DNA of 64,000 nt from Planctomycetales bacterium ZRK34 (GCA_014873095.1 CP050848.1:3965850-4029849), one strand, 5' to 3'; shown: positions 44,184 to 55,094, counted from the first letter of the stretch. Notes: generated by a model not told the origin, from the letters alone. A program made the numbers and translations.

Positions 44184-47100
44184 ATGCTCAAGTCGCTCCG
44201 ATGGGTCGGCGTGCTTGTTGTTGCCGCATGCTGGACAGGCAGTTTGCACGCGGCGGACGAGGTGCAGTTTAATCGGGATATTCGTCCGATCCTCTCGGCC
44301 AACTGTTTCGCCTGTCACGGGCCGGATGGCGGCCACCGCAAGAAAGGGCTGCGTTTTGATGATCGGGCGGTCGCCACCGCGCCGCTCGAAGACGGCAAGA
44401 CCGCCATCGTGCCCGGCGATCCGGCTGCCAGCGAGATGATCAAACGCATCAGCAGTGATGATCCGGAATACCGCATGCCCCCGGCGGATTCGCACAAGCC
44501 GCCGCTGAGCGCCCAGCAGATCGACACGATCAAAAAGTGGATCGCCGGCGGGGCGAAGTATCAACAACACTGGGCATTGATCACACCCACGCGGCCGGAC
44601 CTGCCCGACGTTTCCGGGGGTGACGATTCCAAGTGGCCGCGCAACCAGATCGATCATTTCACACTCGCGAAGATGCACGCCGCCGGGCTCGAACCCGAAG
44701 CCGAGGCCGACCGCGCCACGCTGATTCGTCGCGTGAGCTTCGATCTGACCGGCCTGCCGCCGACGCCCGAGCAGGTCGCCGCCTTCGTGTCGGATGATTC
44801 AGAAAACGCCTACGAAAAGGTCGTCGATCACCTGCTCGCCTCGCCGCATTACGGTGAGCACATGGCCCGATACTGGCTCGACGTGGTGCGCTACGGCGAT
44901 ACCCACGGGCTGCACCTGGATAACTACCGCGAGATCTGGCCATACCGCGACTGGGTCATTCGCGCCTACAACGCCAACATGACCTTCGATCAGTTCACGA
45001 TCAAACAACTTGCCGGTGACTTGCTGGACAAACCCGCGCGCGATGATCTGATCGCCTCGGGTTACTGCCGCATGAACGTGACGACCAACGAAGGCGGATC
45101 GATCAAGGAAGAGGTCTATGTCCGCAACGTGGTCGATCGCACGGAGACGACCGGCTCGGCGTTCATGGGCATGACGGTCGGCTGCGCGGTTTGCCACGAT
45201 CACAAGTTCGATCCGATCTCGCAGAAGGAGTTTTATCAGCTCTTCGCATTTTTCAACAATGTTGACGGCAACCCGATGGACGGCAACAAGAAAGACCACG
45301 CGCCGGTCATCAGCGTGCCCAGCGACGAGCAGACCGAGCAACTCGCCAAGCTGCGCGAGCAGGTTAAAACACTCGACGGCCAGGCCGAGGCCGTGGCCAA
45401 ACAGATCGATTATCAAGACCCGTTTGCCGCGGGAGTGCCGGGCGATCTGAAACGCAAGACGATTGTGTGGGTCGACGACGAAGCGCCGAAAAACGCTCAA
45501 TTTGGCGGGGAAAAGTTCGAGTGGGTCACCGCTGAGCAGGGACCGGTGCACTCAGGCAAGCGGGCGATGAAACGCGATTCCGAGGGCAACGAGCAGCACT
45601 TTTTCTCGAAATGTGATGAGCCTTTGCGCGTCGGGCCGGGCGATAAGTTGTTCGCGTGGGTCTACCTCGACCCCGACCACATGCCCAAGGAAATCATGCT
45701 GCAGTATCACTCCAGCAACTGGCTGCACCGCGCCTACTGGGGCGAGAACCTGATTCCGTACGGCAAGGACAACTCCACGCAGCGCAAGCGCATGGGCAAT
45801 CTGCCCGAAGCCGGCAAGTGGGTGAAGCTTGAAGTCGACGCCGGCGCGATCGGCATCGAGCCCGGTACCGTCCTCACGGGCATGGCGTTCACGCAGTACG
45901 ACGGTGTCAGCTACTGGGACGAGGCCGGTGTCGAAACGTTGACGAGTCAGGAGCCGGTCGACTTTGCATGGATCGACGATGATCTGCCGGCCGGGGCCGA
46001 GCCGCACGGCGATGGCAAGACATGGCAGTGGGTCGGCTCCAAAGATCACCCGGTGCATAGCGGCCTGCGCGCCCTGCGACGCAGCGGCGGCGACGGGCTC
46101 AACCAGGACTACTTCCTCAAGGCCAAGCCGCTTCAACTGCACGCTGACGATCAACTGTTCGCTTATGTCTACCTCGATCCGGACAATCCGCCCAAGTCGG
46201 TTCAGCTTCAGTTCAACAACGGCTCATGGGATCACCGCGTGCGATGGGGCACGCCCGCCCACGGCGCTGACCGCAAGAACGGGGCCGACTACGTCGCATC
46301 GGAAACGATCCCGGAAACGGGGCGGTGGGTGCGCCTGCAGGTCGACCTCGGCAAGGTCGGCCTCAAGCCTGATGACAAGCTCGTCGGCTGGGCGTTCACG
46401 CAGGTCGGCGGAACCGTCTATTGGGACACCGCCGGCGTCAACACCTACAACGCCCCGGATGATCGCCATCTCAAATCGCTGCTCGTGTGGGAACAACGTT
46501 ACGGCGATGACAAAGACACGCCCGCGCCGATCCGCAAAATCATCGATATTCCCGCGGAAAAACGCACCGATGCCCAGCGTCATCAGCTCGCGGCGTATTA
46601 CGTGCGCTACGTGCATGAAGGCTCACGCGACAAGTTCGACAAACTCAACGAGCAGATCGACCAGGTGCGTCAGCAGGTTGATCAGGTCGAGAAGGACATT
46701 CCGACGACGCTGGTGATGAAGGAGCGCCCCGAGCCGCGCCAGGCGTGGGTGCTGAAACGCGGGCAGTACGATCAGCATGGTGATGAAGTTCAGCGGATCA
46801 CGCCCGCCGCGTTGCCGCCGATGGCGGATGGTCTGCCGCGCAATCGACTCGGCTTCGCCAAGTGGCTGGTTGATCCGAAACACCCGCTGACGGCCCGCGT
46901 GGCGGTGAACCGGATGTGGCAACAGTGCTTTGGTACGGGCATCGTTGAAACCAGCGAAGACTTCGGATCGCAGGGCTCGCCGCCGAGTCATCCCGAATTG
47001 CTGGATTGGCTCGCGGTGCAGTTCGTCGCCGACGGATGGGACATGAAGCGATTCATGAAGCGTGTGGTGATGAGCGCGACGTATCGGCAGTCGTCGGTGA

Positions 47101-47792
47101 TCAGTCCGCGTAAGTTGGAAGTTGATCCGCTGAATCGTTTGCTGGCGCGTGGGCCTCGGTTCAGGCTTGATGCCGAGTCGCTGCGTGATCAGGCGCTGGC
47201 GATCAGCGGGTTGCTGGTCGACAAGCTGTATGGTCCGCCGGTCAAGCCGCCGCAGCCGGAAGGCATCTGGGAGGCGGTCGGGTACACGCGATCGAACACG
47301 GCCAAATTCAAACCCGACAGCGGGGCGGACATCTACCGGCGCAGTGTGTACTCGTTCTGGAAACGGACCGCGCCGCCGCCGCCGATGACGACCTTCGACG
47401 CGCCGTCCCGCGAGGCGTGCACGATGCGGCGCGAGCGGACAAATACGCCCCTGCAGGCGCTGCTGTTGATGAATGAGATCGAGTACGTCGAAGCGGCGCG
47501 GAACCTGGCCCAGCGGGCCATGCTCGAAGTCGGAGAGAGCCCTGAGCAGCGTGCGGCGTTCATGTTCATGCTGGCGACGGCTCACGCGCCCAGCGCCGAG
47601 CAGGCGACGATCATGCTCGACGCCTACCGCGATCATTTGAAGGCATTTGAGCGTGATGCCAGCGCCGCCAAGCAGCTTGTCGAGTATGGGCAGAGCGAGG
47701 CGGACCCCAAACTCGACGCCACGGAACTGGCAGCCTGGACCATGGTGGGCAATCTCGTACTGAACTTCGACCAGACGCTGAACAAGAACTGA
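44184..47792 (+). CDS. Planctomycete PSD1-type cytochrome (DUF1549/DUF1553) with internal duplication
   Basis: Secreted 1202-residue protein. Signal peptide, then a heme-type CFACHG site at 41-45 ([17 protein letters not shown]), DUF1549 ([38 protein letters not shown]) with a second CAVCHDHKF near 334, a middle part, and DUF1553 near the C-terminus ([53 protein letters not shown]). Between 428 and 755 are two tandem copies of a 160-residue beta-sandwich-like module ([12 protein letters not shown]... and [12 protein letters not shown]...). Together with the DUF1501 gene that follows 68 bases later, it matches the common planctomycete pair. Role unproven; redox or polysaccharide binding is suggested for the family. 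Confidence 0.9.
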   Translation: MLKSLRWVGVLVVAACWTGSLHAADEVQFNRDIRPILSANCFACHGPDGGHRKKGLRFDDRAVATAPLEDGKTAIVPGDPAASEMIKRISSDDPEYRMPPADSHKPPLSAQQIDTIKKWIAGGAKYQQHWALITPTRPDLPDVSGGDDSKWPRNQIDHFTLAKMHAAGLEPEAEADRATLIRRVSFDLTGLPPTPEQVAAFVSDDSENAYEKVVDHLLASPHYGEHMARYWLDVVRYGDTHGLHLDNYREIWPYRDWVIRAYNANMTFDQFTIKQLAGDLLDKPARDDLIASGYCRMNVTTNEGGSIKEEVYVRNVVDRTETTGSAFMGMTVGCAVCHDHKFDPISQKEFYQLFAFFNNVDGNPMDGNKKDHAPVISVPSDEQTEQLAKLREQVKTLDGQAEAVAKQIDYQDPFAAGVPGDLKRKTIVWVDDEAPKNAQFGGEKFEWVTAEQGPVHSGKRAMKRDSEGNEQHFFSKCDEPLRVGPGDKLFAWVYLDPDHMPKEIMLQYHSSNWLHRAYWGENLIPYGKDNSTQRKRMGNLPEAGKWVKLEVDAGAIGIEPGTVLTGMAFTQYDGVSYWDEAGVETLTSQEPVDFAWIDDDLPAGAEPHGDGKTWQWVGSKDHPVHSGLRALRRSGGDGLNQDYFLKAKPLQLHADDQLFAYVYLDPDNPPKSVQLQFNNGSWDHRVRWGTPAHGADRKNGADYVASETIPETGRWVRLQVDLGKVGLKPDDKLVGWAFTQVGGTVYWDTAGVNTYNAPDDRHLKSLLVWEQRYGDDKDTPAPIRKIIDIPAEKRTDAQRHQLAAYYVRYVHEGSRDKFDKLNEQIDQVRQQVDQVEKDIPTTLVMKERPEPRQAWVLKRGQYDQHGDEVQRITPAALPPMADGLPRNRLGFAKWLVDPKHPLTARVAVNRMWQQCFGTGIVETSEDFGSQGSPPSHPELLDWLAVQFVADGWDMKRFMKRVVMSATYRQSSVISPRKLEVDPLNRLLARGPRFRLDAESLRDQALAISGLLVDKLYGPPVKPPQPEGIWEAVGYTRSNTAKFKPDSGADIYRRSVYSFWKRTAPPPPMTTFDAPSREACTMRRERTNTPLQALLLMNEIEYVEAARNLAQRAMLEVGESPEQRAAFMFMLATAHAPSAEQATIMLDAYRDHLKAFERDASAAKQLVEYGQSEADPKLDATELAAWTMVGNLVLNFDQTLNKN

Positions 47793-47795
47793 CCC

Positions 47796-47846
47796 ATAGC
47801 CGCGGTGCAACGCATCGCGGTCCGCGAATCGTTGATTCACGGCTAT
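47796..47846. repeat. Compound hairpin between PSD1 and DUF1501 genes
   Basis: Outer arms ATAGCCG/CGGCTAT enclose GCGGTGCAACGCATCGC and GAATC-GTT-GATTC stems, a three-way-junction-like fold. Confidence 0.5.
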
Positions 47847-47860
47847 CTGGAGACGTTGAT

Positions 47861-49330
47861 ATGGACCCGATCAGACAGCACATCAACGCGATGACACGGC
47901 GGCATTTCTTCGGACGCGCGGCGATGGGGCTCGGCGTGCCGGCGCTGGCTTCGCTGTTCGGCGATCGCGCGATGGCGATGCCCGGGAGCGTGCCGCGCAA
48001 CGCCATCGGCGGGTTGCCCGGTCTGCCGCACTTCGCCCCGAAGGCGAAACGAGCGATTTACCTGTTCATGGCTGGCGCCCCCAGCCAGATGGACATGTTC
48101 GACTACAAGCCGAAGATGGACGAGTGGTACGACAAGGATCTGCCCGAGTCGATTCGCAAGGGCCAGCGGCTGACGACGATGACTTCGGGGCAGTCACGCT
48201 TTCCGATCGCGCCGTCGAAGTTCAAGTTTGCCCAGCACGGCAAGAGCGGAGCGTGGATCAGCGAGTTGCTGCCGCACACCGCGAGGATGGCCGATGACAT
48301 CGCCATCATCAAAACGCTTCACACCGAGGCGATCAATCACGACCCGGCCATCACGTACATCTGCACCGGCGCACAGCTTCCGGGCAAGGCCTCGCTGGGG
48401 TCGTGGCTGAGCTACGGGCTCGGCAGCGAGAATCAGAATCTGCCGTCGTTCGTGGTGATGACGCCGTCGTGGACCGGGCGCAAGGAAGCGCAGGCGCTGT
48501 ACAACCGGCTGTGGGGTTCGGGTTTTCTGCCGAGCAAGCACCAGGGCGTGGCGCTGCGCAGCGCGGGCGATCCGGTGTTGTACCTATCGGATCCGCCGGG
48601 TGTGTCGACGGCGACGCGCCGGCGCATGCTCGATGCGCTGTCGAAGATGAACCACCAGCTTTACGAAGCGGTCGGCGACCCGGAGACCAACGCCCGCATC
48701 GCGCAGTACGAAATGGCCTTCCGCATGCAGGCGTCGGTGCCGGAGTTGGCGGACCTTTCGAAAGAGCCCAAGCACATTCTCGAAATGTATGGCCCCGATG
48801 TGCACAAGCCGGGCACGTTTGCGCATTCAGCGATTCTCGCCCGCCGCATGGCTGAGCGCGGTGTGCGGTTTACGCAGATCTTCCATCGCGGGTGGGATCA
48901 GCACTTCAATGTCGGCGGCGATCTGCCGAACCAGTGTCGCGACATCGATCAGCCTTCGTGGGCGCTGGTGCAGGATCTCAAACAGCGCGGCCTGCTGGAT
49001 GAAACGCTCGTGGTCTGGGGCGGCGAGTTCGGCCGAACGGTCTATTCACAGGGCAAACTCAGCCGCACCAACTATGGTCGCGATCACCACCCGCGCTGCT
49101 TCAGCGTGTGGCTTGCCGGCGGGGGCGTTCGCGGCGGCGTCATGCACGGCGAGACCGATGACTTTTCCTACAACATCACCAGGGATCCGGTCCACATCCG
49201 CGACCTGAATGCCACCATCCTCCACCAACTCGGCATCCACCACGACAAGTTCATCTACCCCTTCCAGGGGCTCGACCAGCGGCTGACCGGCGTGGAGGCA
49301 GCCTTCCCGGTGCAGAACATTCTGGCATGA
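47861..49330 (+). CDS. DUF1501 family protein, twin-arginine exported
   Basis: Secreted alkaline-phosphatase-like-fold protein, 489 residues, function unknown. N-terminal [20 protein letters not shown] has the twin-arginine and hydrophobic stretch of a Tat signal, starting near residue 12. Motifs typical of DUF1501: [50 protein letters not shown] and [19 protein letters not shown]. It follows the PSD1 cytochrome, with which DUF1501 genes are paired across Planctomycetota. A palindrome that looks like a terminator is 64 bases downstream. Confidence 0.93.
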   Translation: MDPIRQHINAMTRRHFFGRAAMGLGVPALASLFGDRAMAMPGSVPRNAIGGLPGLPHFAPKAKRAIYLFMAGAPSQMDMFDYKPKMDEWYDKDLPESIRKGQRLTTMTSGQSRFPIAPSKFKFAQHGKSGAWISELLPHTARMADDIAIIKTLHTEAINHDPAITYICTGAQLPGKASLGSWLSYGLGSENQNLPSFVVMTPSWTGRKEAQALYNRLWGSGFLPSKHQGVALRSAGDPVLYLSDPPGVSTATRRRMLDALSKMNHQLYEAVGDPETNARIAQYEMAFRMQASVPELADLSKEPKHILEMYGPDVHKPGTFAHSAILARRMAERGVRFTQIFHRGWDQHFNVGGDLPNQCRDIDQPSWALVQDLKQRGLLDETLVVWGGEFGRTVYSQGKLSRTNYGRDHHPRCFSVWLAGGGVRGGVMHGETDDFSYNITRDPVHIRDLNATILHQLGIHHDKFIYPFQGLDQRLTGVEAAFPVQNILA

Positions 49331-49394
49331 CGCGGCCCTCGTCGTGACATCGACTGACAACGATGCCGTCTGCCGCGCTCAATCCACAAGAAAT

Positions 49395-49427
49395 AGATTA
49401 GTATTTAGCCTAAATACTAATCTTTTG
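49395..49427 (+). terminator. AT-rich terminator-like palindrome after DUF1501 gene
   Basis: AGATTAGTATTTAG-C-CTAAATACTAATCT is self-complementary over 14 + 14 bases, followed by TTT. The low GC is unlike its surroundings; an operator role is also possible. Confidence 0.6.
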
Positions 49428-49595
49428 AGATGGCGTAAGTGATTTGCTGTCAATGGAATGGGCTTTCTGGTTGCGGGTCATGTCGTGGTGAAATGGCGGG
49501 GTGTTTAGGTTGGGGCCGACCGCCCTGGTCACGCGGGACAAGTCCCGCCGCTAAATGGCCGCTGGTCTGATGTTGTGAAAATTTTCGATTTGCTG

Positions 49596-49624
49596 TTAAC
49601 GTTCGGCGTCGGTCATCGCATACT
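49596..49624 (+). promoter_or_regulatory. Promoter of the ECF-like sigma gene
   Basis: TTAACG (49596-49601), a 17-base spacer and CATACT (49619-49624), the latter 6 bases before ATG 49631. A -35 with an AAC core is common for ECF sigma factors, so autoregulation is possible. Confidence 0.4.
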
Positions 49625-49630
49625 ACACGG

Positions 49631-50197
49631 ATGACCACGCCCATCGACCAACCCGATCGTCACCGCGCGTTGCGTGTTCAGTTTGCCCGCTTGTGGGGGC
49701 AGGCGGAGACGTCGGTGGCGGCGTTCGTGTTTTCACTGGTGCCGTCGTTTCATGATGCTGAGGATCTTGTGCAGCAGATTGCTGAGGAGGTCGCCGAGCG
49801 GTTCGACGAATACGACCCGTCACGCCCGTTTGAGGCGTGGGTGATCTGGCTGGCCAAGAAACGCGTGATCGATCACTTCCGCAAGTTGCGGCGCGATCGG
49901 CTGGTGTTTGACGACGCCCTGATCGATCGCGTGGCGGAGATACACACGCAGCGCTCTCAGCGCGGCGGCCCGGCTGCGGGGGGGGACCACGCCGAGGCGC
50001 TGGAACATTGCCTGGATCAACTGCCGGACAAGTCGCGGCGGCTGTTGGATCAGCGTTACGTCGACAACCTGACGCCGACGCAGATCGCCGAGTCGGCCGG
50101 CTCGACGTCGGGTTCAATCCGCGTGCAGCTTCATCGGCTACGCGACCTGTTGGCTGAGTGCATTCGCCGGCGCGTGGCCCGGGAGGTGCGATCATGA
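49631..50197 (+). CDS. RNA polymerase sigma-70/ECF factor, planctomycete type
   Basis: Extracytoplasmic-function-like sigma factor, 188 residues. Region 2 is FHDAEDLVQQIAEEVAERFD and RPFEAWVIWLAKKRVIDHFR; region 4 is ALEHCLDQLPDKSRRLLDQR with LTPTQIAESAGSTSGSIRVQ and LHRLRDLL. It resembles the Rhodopirellula/Verrucomicrobium sigma subfamily. The stop overlaps the FecR-like gene by four bases (ATGA), so the sigma factor and its likely regulator are made together. Short gap to -10 and no ribosome binding site suggest a leaderless mRNA. Confidence 0.9.
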   Translation: MTTPIDQPDRHRALRVQFARLWGQAETSVAAFVFSLVPSFHDAEDLVQQIAEEVAERFDEYDPSRPFEAWVIWLAKKRVIDHFRKLRRDRLVFDDALIDRVAEIHTQRSQRGGPAAGGDHAEALEHCLDQLPDKSRRLLDQRYVDNLTPTQIAESAGSTSGSIRVQLHRLRDLLAECIRRRVAREVRS

Positions 50198-51669
50198 GCA
50201 CGCTCCCCGGCAATGGTTCTCATGAGCAGGCCGCACTGGTCGATGCGTACCTCGATGGTGATCTGAACGCAGCGGAATTCGCACAACTTGCCGAATCGCT
50301 GGCCGCTGATTCTTCGCTGGTGGACACATTGCTGGGCCGGGCAGAGATGGTCGTGGCGTTGCGGCGAGCGCTTGTGCGGCGCACCGCCCGACCGCACGCG
50401 CCGATGAGCATGCCGCAAGCAAGGCAGCACAATGCCGGCATGCTTGCCGGACTGGCCGCGGCGGCGATGATCGGGCTGGCTGTGACGGCCTGGTTTGTGT
50501 GGTGGGGGGGCGATCGTGCTTCAACTGACAACCGGGAGTCGCGTTCTCATGCCGTGGCCATGCTGTCGGATATTTCACCGGGCTCGGTGTTGAATGCTGA
50601 CAGCGTGGTGGGTGGGCAATCGCCGGCCATCGGCGGGGATCTGACCGCGGGGCCGATTCGTTTGACCTCCGGCAAGGCCCAGATCATGTTCCGCTCCGGT
50701 GCGGTCGTCGACATGGTGGGGCCCTGCAACTTCGCCATGACGGGGCCGAACCGGGGCACACTCGTCCGCGGGTTGATTCAGGCCTTTGTACCGCCGAATG
50801 CTCACGGATTTGCGATCGACACGCCGACCGGCCTGCGCGTCATCGACCTGGGTACGCGATTCACATTGCAGTGTGGGATCGATCCTGCGATCGGCAGTGA
50901 CCGCGTGCGTGTCGTAGATGGCATTGTGCAGGTTGAATACGCCGGTCAGCGTGTGACGCTCAACGCCACGGAGATCGCCAGCGTGCGCCATGGGCAGTTG
51001 GTCATCACCGGCACCGAAGCTTTCGGCCCCGGCGACAGCATCTACGTCGACTTCGGCCTCGACGGCCCCGGTGGTGAGAATTCCGACGGCGCCCTGTCAC
51101 CCGGCCATTGGAACAACTTCTCGCGCGACATCAGCACCGGCTTGTCCGCCACCACGCGGCTGGTCGATCAGGCGGTTCGTTTCGACGACGGCGCCCTCAC
51201 GCCCGTCAGCATCAGTATCGTCCCAGACCCCGGCGTCCGCTTCGGCATCGGCGCTCTGGATGATCCGTCTACGATCGATGCCGATCCGCAATTTCCCAAC
51301 TCCGCCACGCGCGACACGCTCTACTTCATCGCCACATCACCGGAGCGTCGTTTGAACCTGACAATCGACGGTCTGAACCCCGCGCTGCGTTACCACGTCA
51401 CGTTGTTTGGTCACGTGCCCGCCTGGGAGGTCCGCCCGTCGACGATCTGGTCCGCCCAGGGTCAGACCGTCCGCTACAACCCCACCGCCAACACCAAAGC
51501 CGTCACGCTCAATGCTCTGCGTCCTGACGCTGACGGCCGCCTGACGATCACCGGCGAGCGCGGCCCTGAAGCCGCCGCCGCCGGCCAGTTGAACCTCATG
51601 AAAATTCAGGCCGTCCACGCCGACGAGCCTGCCGATTCGATCGCCCCGCGAAAGGAGACTGACCGATGA
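50194..51669 (+). CDS. FecR-domain membrane protein, putative sigma regulator
   Basis: Single-span membrane protein of 491 residues. A cytoplasmic N-terminus (about 1-75) with HEQAALVDAYLDGDLNAAEF looks like an anti-sigma-type helix bundle; the span is about 80-105 (LAAAAMIGLAVTAWFVWW), and the extracytoplasmic part has the FecR fold (GPIRLTSGKAQIMFRSGAVV, GLIQAFVPPNAHGFAIDTPT, LGTRFTLQC, VRVVDGIVQV). From about 280 to the end lies an extra domain (IYVDFGLDGPGG, WNNFSRDIST, FPNSATRDTLYF) resembling the C-terminal half of the next gene product. Its ATG and stop both overlap neighbours by four bases. Confidence 0.85.
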   Translation: MSTLPGNGSHEQAALVDAYLDGDLNAAEFAQLAESLAADSSLVDTLLGRAEMVVALRRALVRRTARPHAPMSMPQARQHNAGMLAGLAAAAMIGLAVTAWFVWWGGDRASTDNRESRSHAVAMLSDISPGSVLNADSVVGGQSPAIGGDLTAGPIRLTSGKAQIMFRSGAVVDMVGPCNFAMTGPNRGTLVRGLIQAFVPPNAHGFAIDTPTGLRVIDLGTRFTLQCGIDPAIGSDRVRVVDGIVQVEYAGQRVTLNATEIASVRHGQLVITGTEAFGPGDSIYVDFGLDGPGGENSDGALSPGHWNNFSRDISTGLSATTRLVDQAVRFDDGALTPVSISIVPDPGVRFGIGALDDPSTIDADPQFPNSATRDTLYFIATSPERRLNLTIDGLNPALRYHVTLFGHVPAWEVRPSTIWSAQGQTVRYNPTANTKAVTLNALRPDADGRLTITGERGPEAAAAGQLNLMKIQAVHADEPADSIAPRKETDR

Positions 51670-53090
51670 CCCAACGTTTGAACACCTGTGTTGCCGCCTT
51701 CGCCGCGCTGTTTGCTCTCAGCCTGGCGGCCCGTTCTGTCGACGCCTCGCTGCTGTACTACGAGTCGTTCACCGAAGCGTCCTACCCGACCGCCTACCTC
51801 GGCTCCACGCCCGACAACGGCAACGTCTGGTACAACTACTCCGGTCCGACCAACGATTCGATCGTCGCCGGAAGCATCGACACCAGCGGCACTATCGCCC
51901 AGTCCACCGCCGGCGGCAAACTCCAGTTTGCCGGTGACGACAATGCACGCGGCCTGAGCATACTTTCCGGTGGCGGCGTCGGTGCTGATGACACCACGGT
52001 CTACGCCAGCTTCCTGATGAACATCGACGGCTCGTCGAGTGCCTTCACCGGGCTTGAATTCTGGAACGACACCCCCGCCGGTGGCACCAATCCCAATCGC
52101 TCCATCCGCTCCGGCGCCTTCAACAGCAACTACGAAGTCGCTTCCGACGTCGCCGGCTCTTCGGGTTCAGCCGCCTTTGCCAATGCTACGACCAACTTTG
52201 TCGTCCTCAAGTTCAACTACGTCGCCGGCGACGATACCGTTGACGTCTTCGTCAACCCCACCAGAGCCAGCCTGCTGTCCAATACCCCGACCGCTCAGAT
52301 CTCCGGCGCTGACTTTTCTTTCGACCGCGTCGGCCTGGCCAACATCAATGACGGCCCGACCGCGGGGTTCGTCGATGAAGTCCGCATCGGCACGGCATTG
52401 GCCGACGTCATCGCGGCTCCGGTCATTCCCGCCAACACCATCCTCATCGACCTCGGCAAGTCCACCACCGCCTTCACCACCGAAACCCCCGACGATTCGG
52501 CAGAAACCTGGAACAACTTCGCTCCCGTCGCCGGCGGAACCAACGGAGCCATCAGTGCCGGCGCCTCCGGCACCAGCCTGACCAATCTCAAATACGCCGA
52601 CGGGTCGGATTCCGGCGCCGGCTTCGCGCTGACCACCGCCTCCAGCGGCTTCCAGGGCATCGGCGGCGCCGACTGGGACAAAGACTTTTCTGACCTCACC
52701 GGATTCCCCGTCTCGGCCACCCGTGACACGTTCTACTCCAACGTCACCGCCGACGACGCCAACATCTTCACCTTCTCAAACCTGCTGACCGACGGCTCGG
52801 TCTACAAGCTCACCGTCTTCGGCGCCCTGGACCCTGATGTCGGCGCGCGACCCGACACCATCATTCAGGTCAACGGTGTCGACATGAGCTATGACCCCAA
52901 CGGGCCCGGCCTGGTCACCTTCAGCGGTCTCCTGCCGGACATCAACGGTGAGATCAAATTCTCCGTCCGCCGCGCCAACTCCACCGCCGCGGCGCACGTC
53001 AACGTCGTGACCCTGACGCTCATCCCCGAGCCGGCGACCTTCGCGATGGTGATGCTCGCGGCGCCGATGTTGATCCGCCGCTGCCGCTGA
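51666..53090 (+). CDS. PEP-CTERM surface protein of the sigma/FecR operon
   Basis: Secreted, 474 residues. Signal peptide (MTQRLNTCVAAFAALFALSL), a LamG/concanavalin-like first half (LLYYESFTEASYPTAYLGST, DDTTVYASFLMNIDGSSSAF), a second domain from about 257 (ILIDLGKSTTAF, WNNFAPVAGG, FPVSATRDTFY, RPDTIIQVNG) shared with the FecR-like protein, and the PEP-CTERM signal IPEPATFAMVMLAAPMLIRR. The ATG overlaps the upstream stop by four bases. Likely the surface product controlled by the sigma factor. Confidence 0.9.
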   Translation: MTQRLNTCVAAFAALFALSLAARSVDASLLYYESFTEASYPTAYLGSTPDNGNVWYNYSGPTNDSIVAGSIDTSGTIAQSTAGGKLQFAGDDNARGLSILSGGGVGADDTTVYASFLMNIDGSSSAFTGLEFWNDTPAGGTNPNRSIRSGAFNSNYEVASDVAGSSGSAAFANATTNFVVLKFNYVAGDDTVDVFVNPTRASLLSNTPTAQISGADFSFDRVGLANINDGPTAGFVDEVRIGTALADVIAAPVIPANTILIDLGKSTTAFTTETPDDSAETWNNFAPVAGGTNGAISAGASGTSLTNLKYADGSDSGAGFALTTASSGFQGIGGADWDKDFSDLTGFPVSATRDTFYSNVTADDANIFTFSNLLTDGSVYKLTVFGALDPDVGARPDTIIQVNGVDMSYDPNGPGLVTFSGLLPDINGEIKFSVRRANSTAAAHVNVVTLTLIPEPATFAMVMLAAPMLIRRCR

Positions 53091-53097
53091 TAGATAG

Positions 53098-53137
53098 CCG
53101 ACCCCTCTGGGGTCGGACCAGGGTCGCGTAGCGACCC
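53098..53137 (+). repeat. Two hairpins after the PEP-CTERM gene
   Basis: CCGACCCC-TCT-GGGGTCGG and GGGTCGC-GTA-GCGACCC. The first resembles that at 2441. They lie between the PEP-CTERM and prepilin-like genes and could limit read-through. Confidence 0.65.
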
Positions 53138-53157
53138 GGCTTTTGGAAAATTTGCTC

Positions 53158-53910
53158 ATGCGTCGAAACGCCTTCACCTTGATTGAACTGCTCGTGGTCG
53201 TGGCGATCATTGCGCTGTTGATCGCGATTTTGCTGCCGACTTTGTCGCAGGCCCGCGAGGTCAGCCGCCGCGCCGTCTGCGGGTCCAATCAGCGGCAGGT
53301 GTTCACGCTTGCGGTCATGTACGCCACGACCAACCACGGCGCGTTCATCTCCACCAACTACGAGGAAGACCTCACCGGCGAACTGGGCCGCAGCAACCAC
53401 ATCACCTGGCTCGGCCGCTCCACCATGCACTATTTCGTGCCGTCGTTCGACCCCAAGGCCCCCAACGACAGCCCCGATGTCATCGATGTGCCCAATCCCG
53501 ACGAGCGCATTCTGTACTGTCCCAACCGCCAACTCAACTGGCGTCTGGACAACCGCCGTTCCTTCGGCACGCGCACCGGTTACTACATCCAGTTCGGGCA
53601 CTACGGCGTGAATTACCCCGGCCCCAATGCGTGGGAATCGCCGCTGAATCTCGCCGATCCGACCGACGGCGCTTACACCATCGTCATGGCCGACATCAAC
53701 GAGCAGAACACCGGCACGCCCGTGATCACCTCCGTCTCGCACGGCCCGACCGGCGTCGTCTGGGACGACAAAGGCCTCACACCCGTCCAGACCGAACTGC
53801 AGGGTTCCAACATCGCCTACATCGACGGCTCAGTCCGCTGGAAAGACGCCGGCCGCCTGATCAAGCACAGACCTCTGCGAAACAACGTCGAGCGATACGG
53901 CTGGTGGTGA
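53158..53910 (+). CDS. Protein with type II secretion pseudopilin-like N-terminus
   Basis: Exported protein, 250 residues from ATG 53158. It has the prepilin methylation signature [20 protein letters not shown] with a short basic leader (MRR) and a first span; planctomycetes encode many such proteins. The C-terminal part ([15 protein letters not shown]) has the feature seen in DUF1559/H-X9-DG-like proteins, where DGSVRW ends the protein. The protein is probably processed by prepilin peptidase, surface or periplasm. The gene follows the PEP-CTERM gene and is probably in the same operon. Start 5 codons before gives no ribosome binding site difference. Confidence 0.88.
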   Translation: MRRNAFTLIELLVVVAIIALLIAILLPTLSQAREVSRRAVCGSNQRQVFTLAVMYATTNHGAFISTNYEEDLTGELGRSNHITWLGRSTMHYFVPSFDPKAPNDSPDVIDVPNPDERILYCPNRQLNWRLDNRRSFGTRTGYYIQFGHYGVNYPGPNAWESPLNLADPTDGAYTIVMADINEQNTGTPVITSVSHGPTGVVWDDKGLTPVQTELQGSNIAYIDGSVRWKDAGRLIKHRPLRNNVERYGWW

Positions 53911-53957
53911 TCGCCTGATCGTGTTCTGCGGATGCGTGCAAGATCGATCGCCGGGGT

Positions 53958-54896
53958 TTATTCCGGCAACTCGAATCGCTTGAAGAAGTCCCAGATCACG
54001 TTGGGGGCATCGAATTCCTTAGTCATCGGCTCCACGCGCACAATCACCAGCCATCGGGGCACCGGGCCTTCGATTTTGTGGGGCCAACGGTGGCCACCGC
54101 CCTCGATAGTCCACAACTCGATCGGCGCTCCGTCGGCTTGCGGGGTGTATCGGTCGATGTGTACCGTCGTGCGATCGTCGTGCTGATCGGGAAGATTCGC
54201 ACTCGTCGGGGGCGTGTCGCAGCGATTGATCTTGCGCCAGGTCGCGATGCAATCGGCCACGGCCATGTGCTCACCGATCCGCTGGGTGTGTTCGCCATGG
54301 CCGCCCTTGTACGGGACGATCGAGTCCGCGGTGCCGTGAACGTGGAGAATCGGTACGGGCCGCGCAGGTTTGGGGTCAAGCACGCTCATCGTCCCCGACA
54401 CCGGCGCGATCGCCGCAATGCGATCCGCCAACTCCGCCGCCAGTCGATACGACATCATCGCGCCGTTGCTCATGCCGGTGGCATACACACGGCGTTTGTC
54501 GATGTTGTAACGTTTGGCCAGGTCGTCGAGCATCGCCGCGATGAATTTGACGTCGTCGACATGCGTGCGAACGGCGGACCCGCAGCAGTCGCCGGCGTTC
54601 CACGTCAGAAACTTCCGTCGCCCGGTCCCGTTGGGATGCGCCACGATGAAACCGGCGATGTCGGCCTTGGCGTTGAATCCATCAAAGCGTTCCATGTGCT
54701 CAGCGTTGCCGCCCCCGCCATGCATCACGATCACCACCGGCAGTGGCTTGTCATCAGGCGAAGTGCCATCGGGGGATGTCGGCGTGTGTACGCGGTAAGT
54801 GCGTTTTATGCCGTCGACAGTGAGCTCGTGCTCAAAGTCGCCGGCGGCTGCCGGTGCAGTCATCACCGCAATGATCAGCAGGGTAAAAACTCGCAT
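53958..54896 (-). CDS. Secreted LpqC/PHB-depolymerase-like esterase
   Basis: Predicted polyester or feruloyl-type esterase, exported. The 312-residue protein has a signal peptide (MRVFTLLIIAVMTAPAAA), an oxyanion-type VVIVMHGGGGNAEHM, the nucleophile GMSNGAMMSY (Ser143), an Asp in HVHGTADSIVPY, and a His in EGGGHRWPH. Catalytic order and signature fit the alpha/beta hydrolase family LpqC/COG3509. Start ATG 54896 has GGAGG 5 bases upstream. Neighbour genes are unrelated; possible release of acyl groups from polysaccharide. Confidence 0.9.
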   Translation of the reverse strand: MRVFTLLIIAVMTAPAAAGDFEHELTVDGIKRTYRVHTPTSPDGTSPDDKPLPVVIVMHGGGGNAEHMERFDGFNAKADIAGFIVAHPNGTGRRKFLTWNAGDCCGSAVRTHVDDVKFIAAMLDDLAKRYNIDKRRVYATGMSNGAMMSYRLAAELADRIAAIAPVSGTMSVLDPKPARPVPILHVHGTADSIVPYKGGHGEHTQRIGEHMAVADCIATWRKINRCDTPPTSANLPDQHDDRTTVHIDRYTPQADGAPIELWTIEGGGHRWPHKIEGPVPRWLVIVRVEPMTKEFDAPNVIWDFFKRFELPE

Positions 54897-55094
54897 GAGA
54901 ACCTCCATCGACTCGTACCCCGTCACCCGGGTGAAGTTGCGACAACACGGTTTTTAATCCGATGCAAACAGACATTTCGGTTCGCCTGCGTCGCATCGGG
55001 GCGATGGCCGGCAGGCGGCGGATTTGAATTGGCGGCGGATCGGCGGATAATGGCGGACCCGAACCTGTGACCTGACACGAAAGGATGTTGACCG

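Larger units (their letters stand above)
49331..49630. other. Intergenic region before the sigma factor gene
   Basis: About 300 bases. It holds the AT-rich palindrome at 49395-49423, a CGGGAC-AA-GTCCCG hairpin near 49531, and the sigma gene promoter at its right end. No gene seen. Confidence 0.6.
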
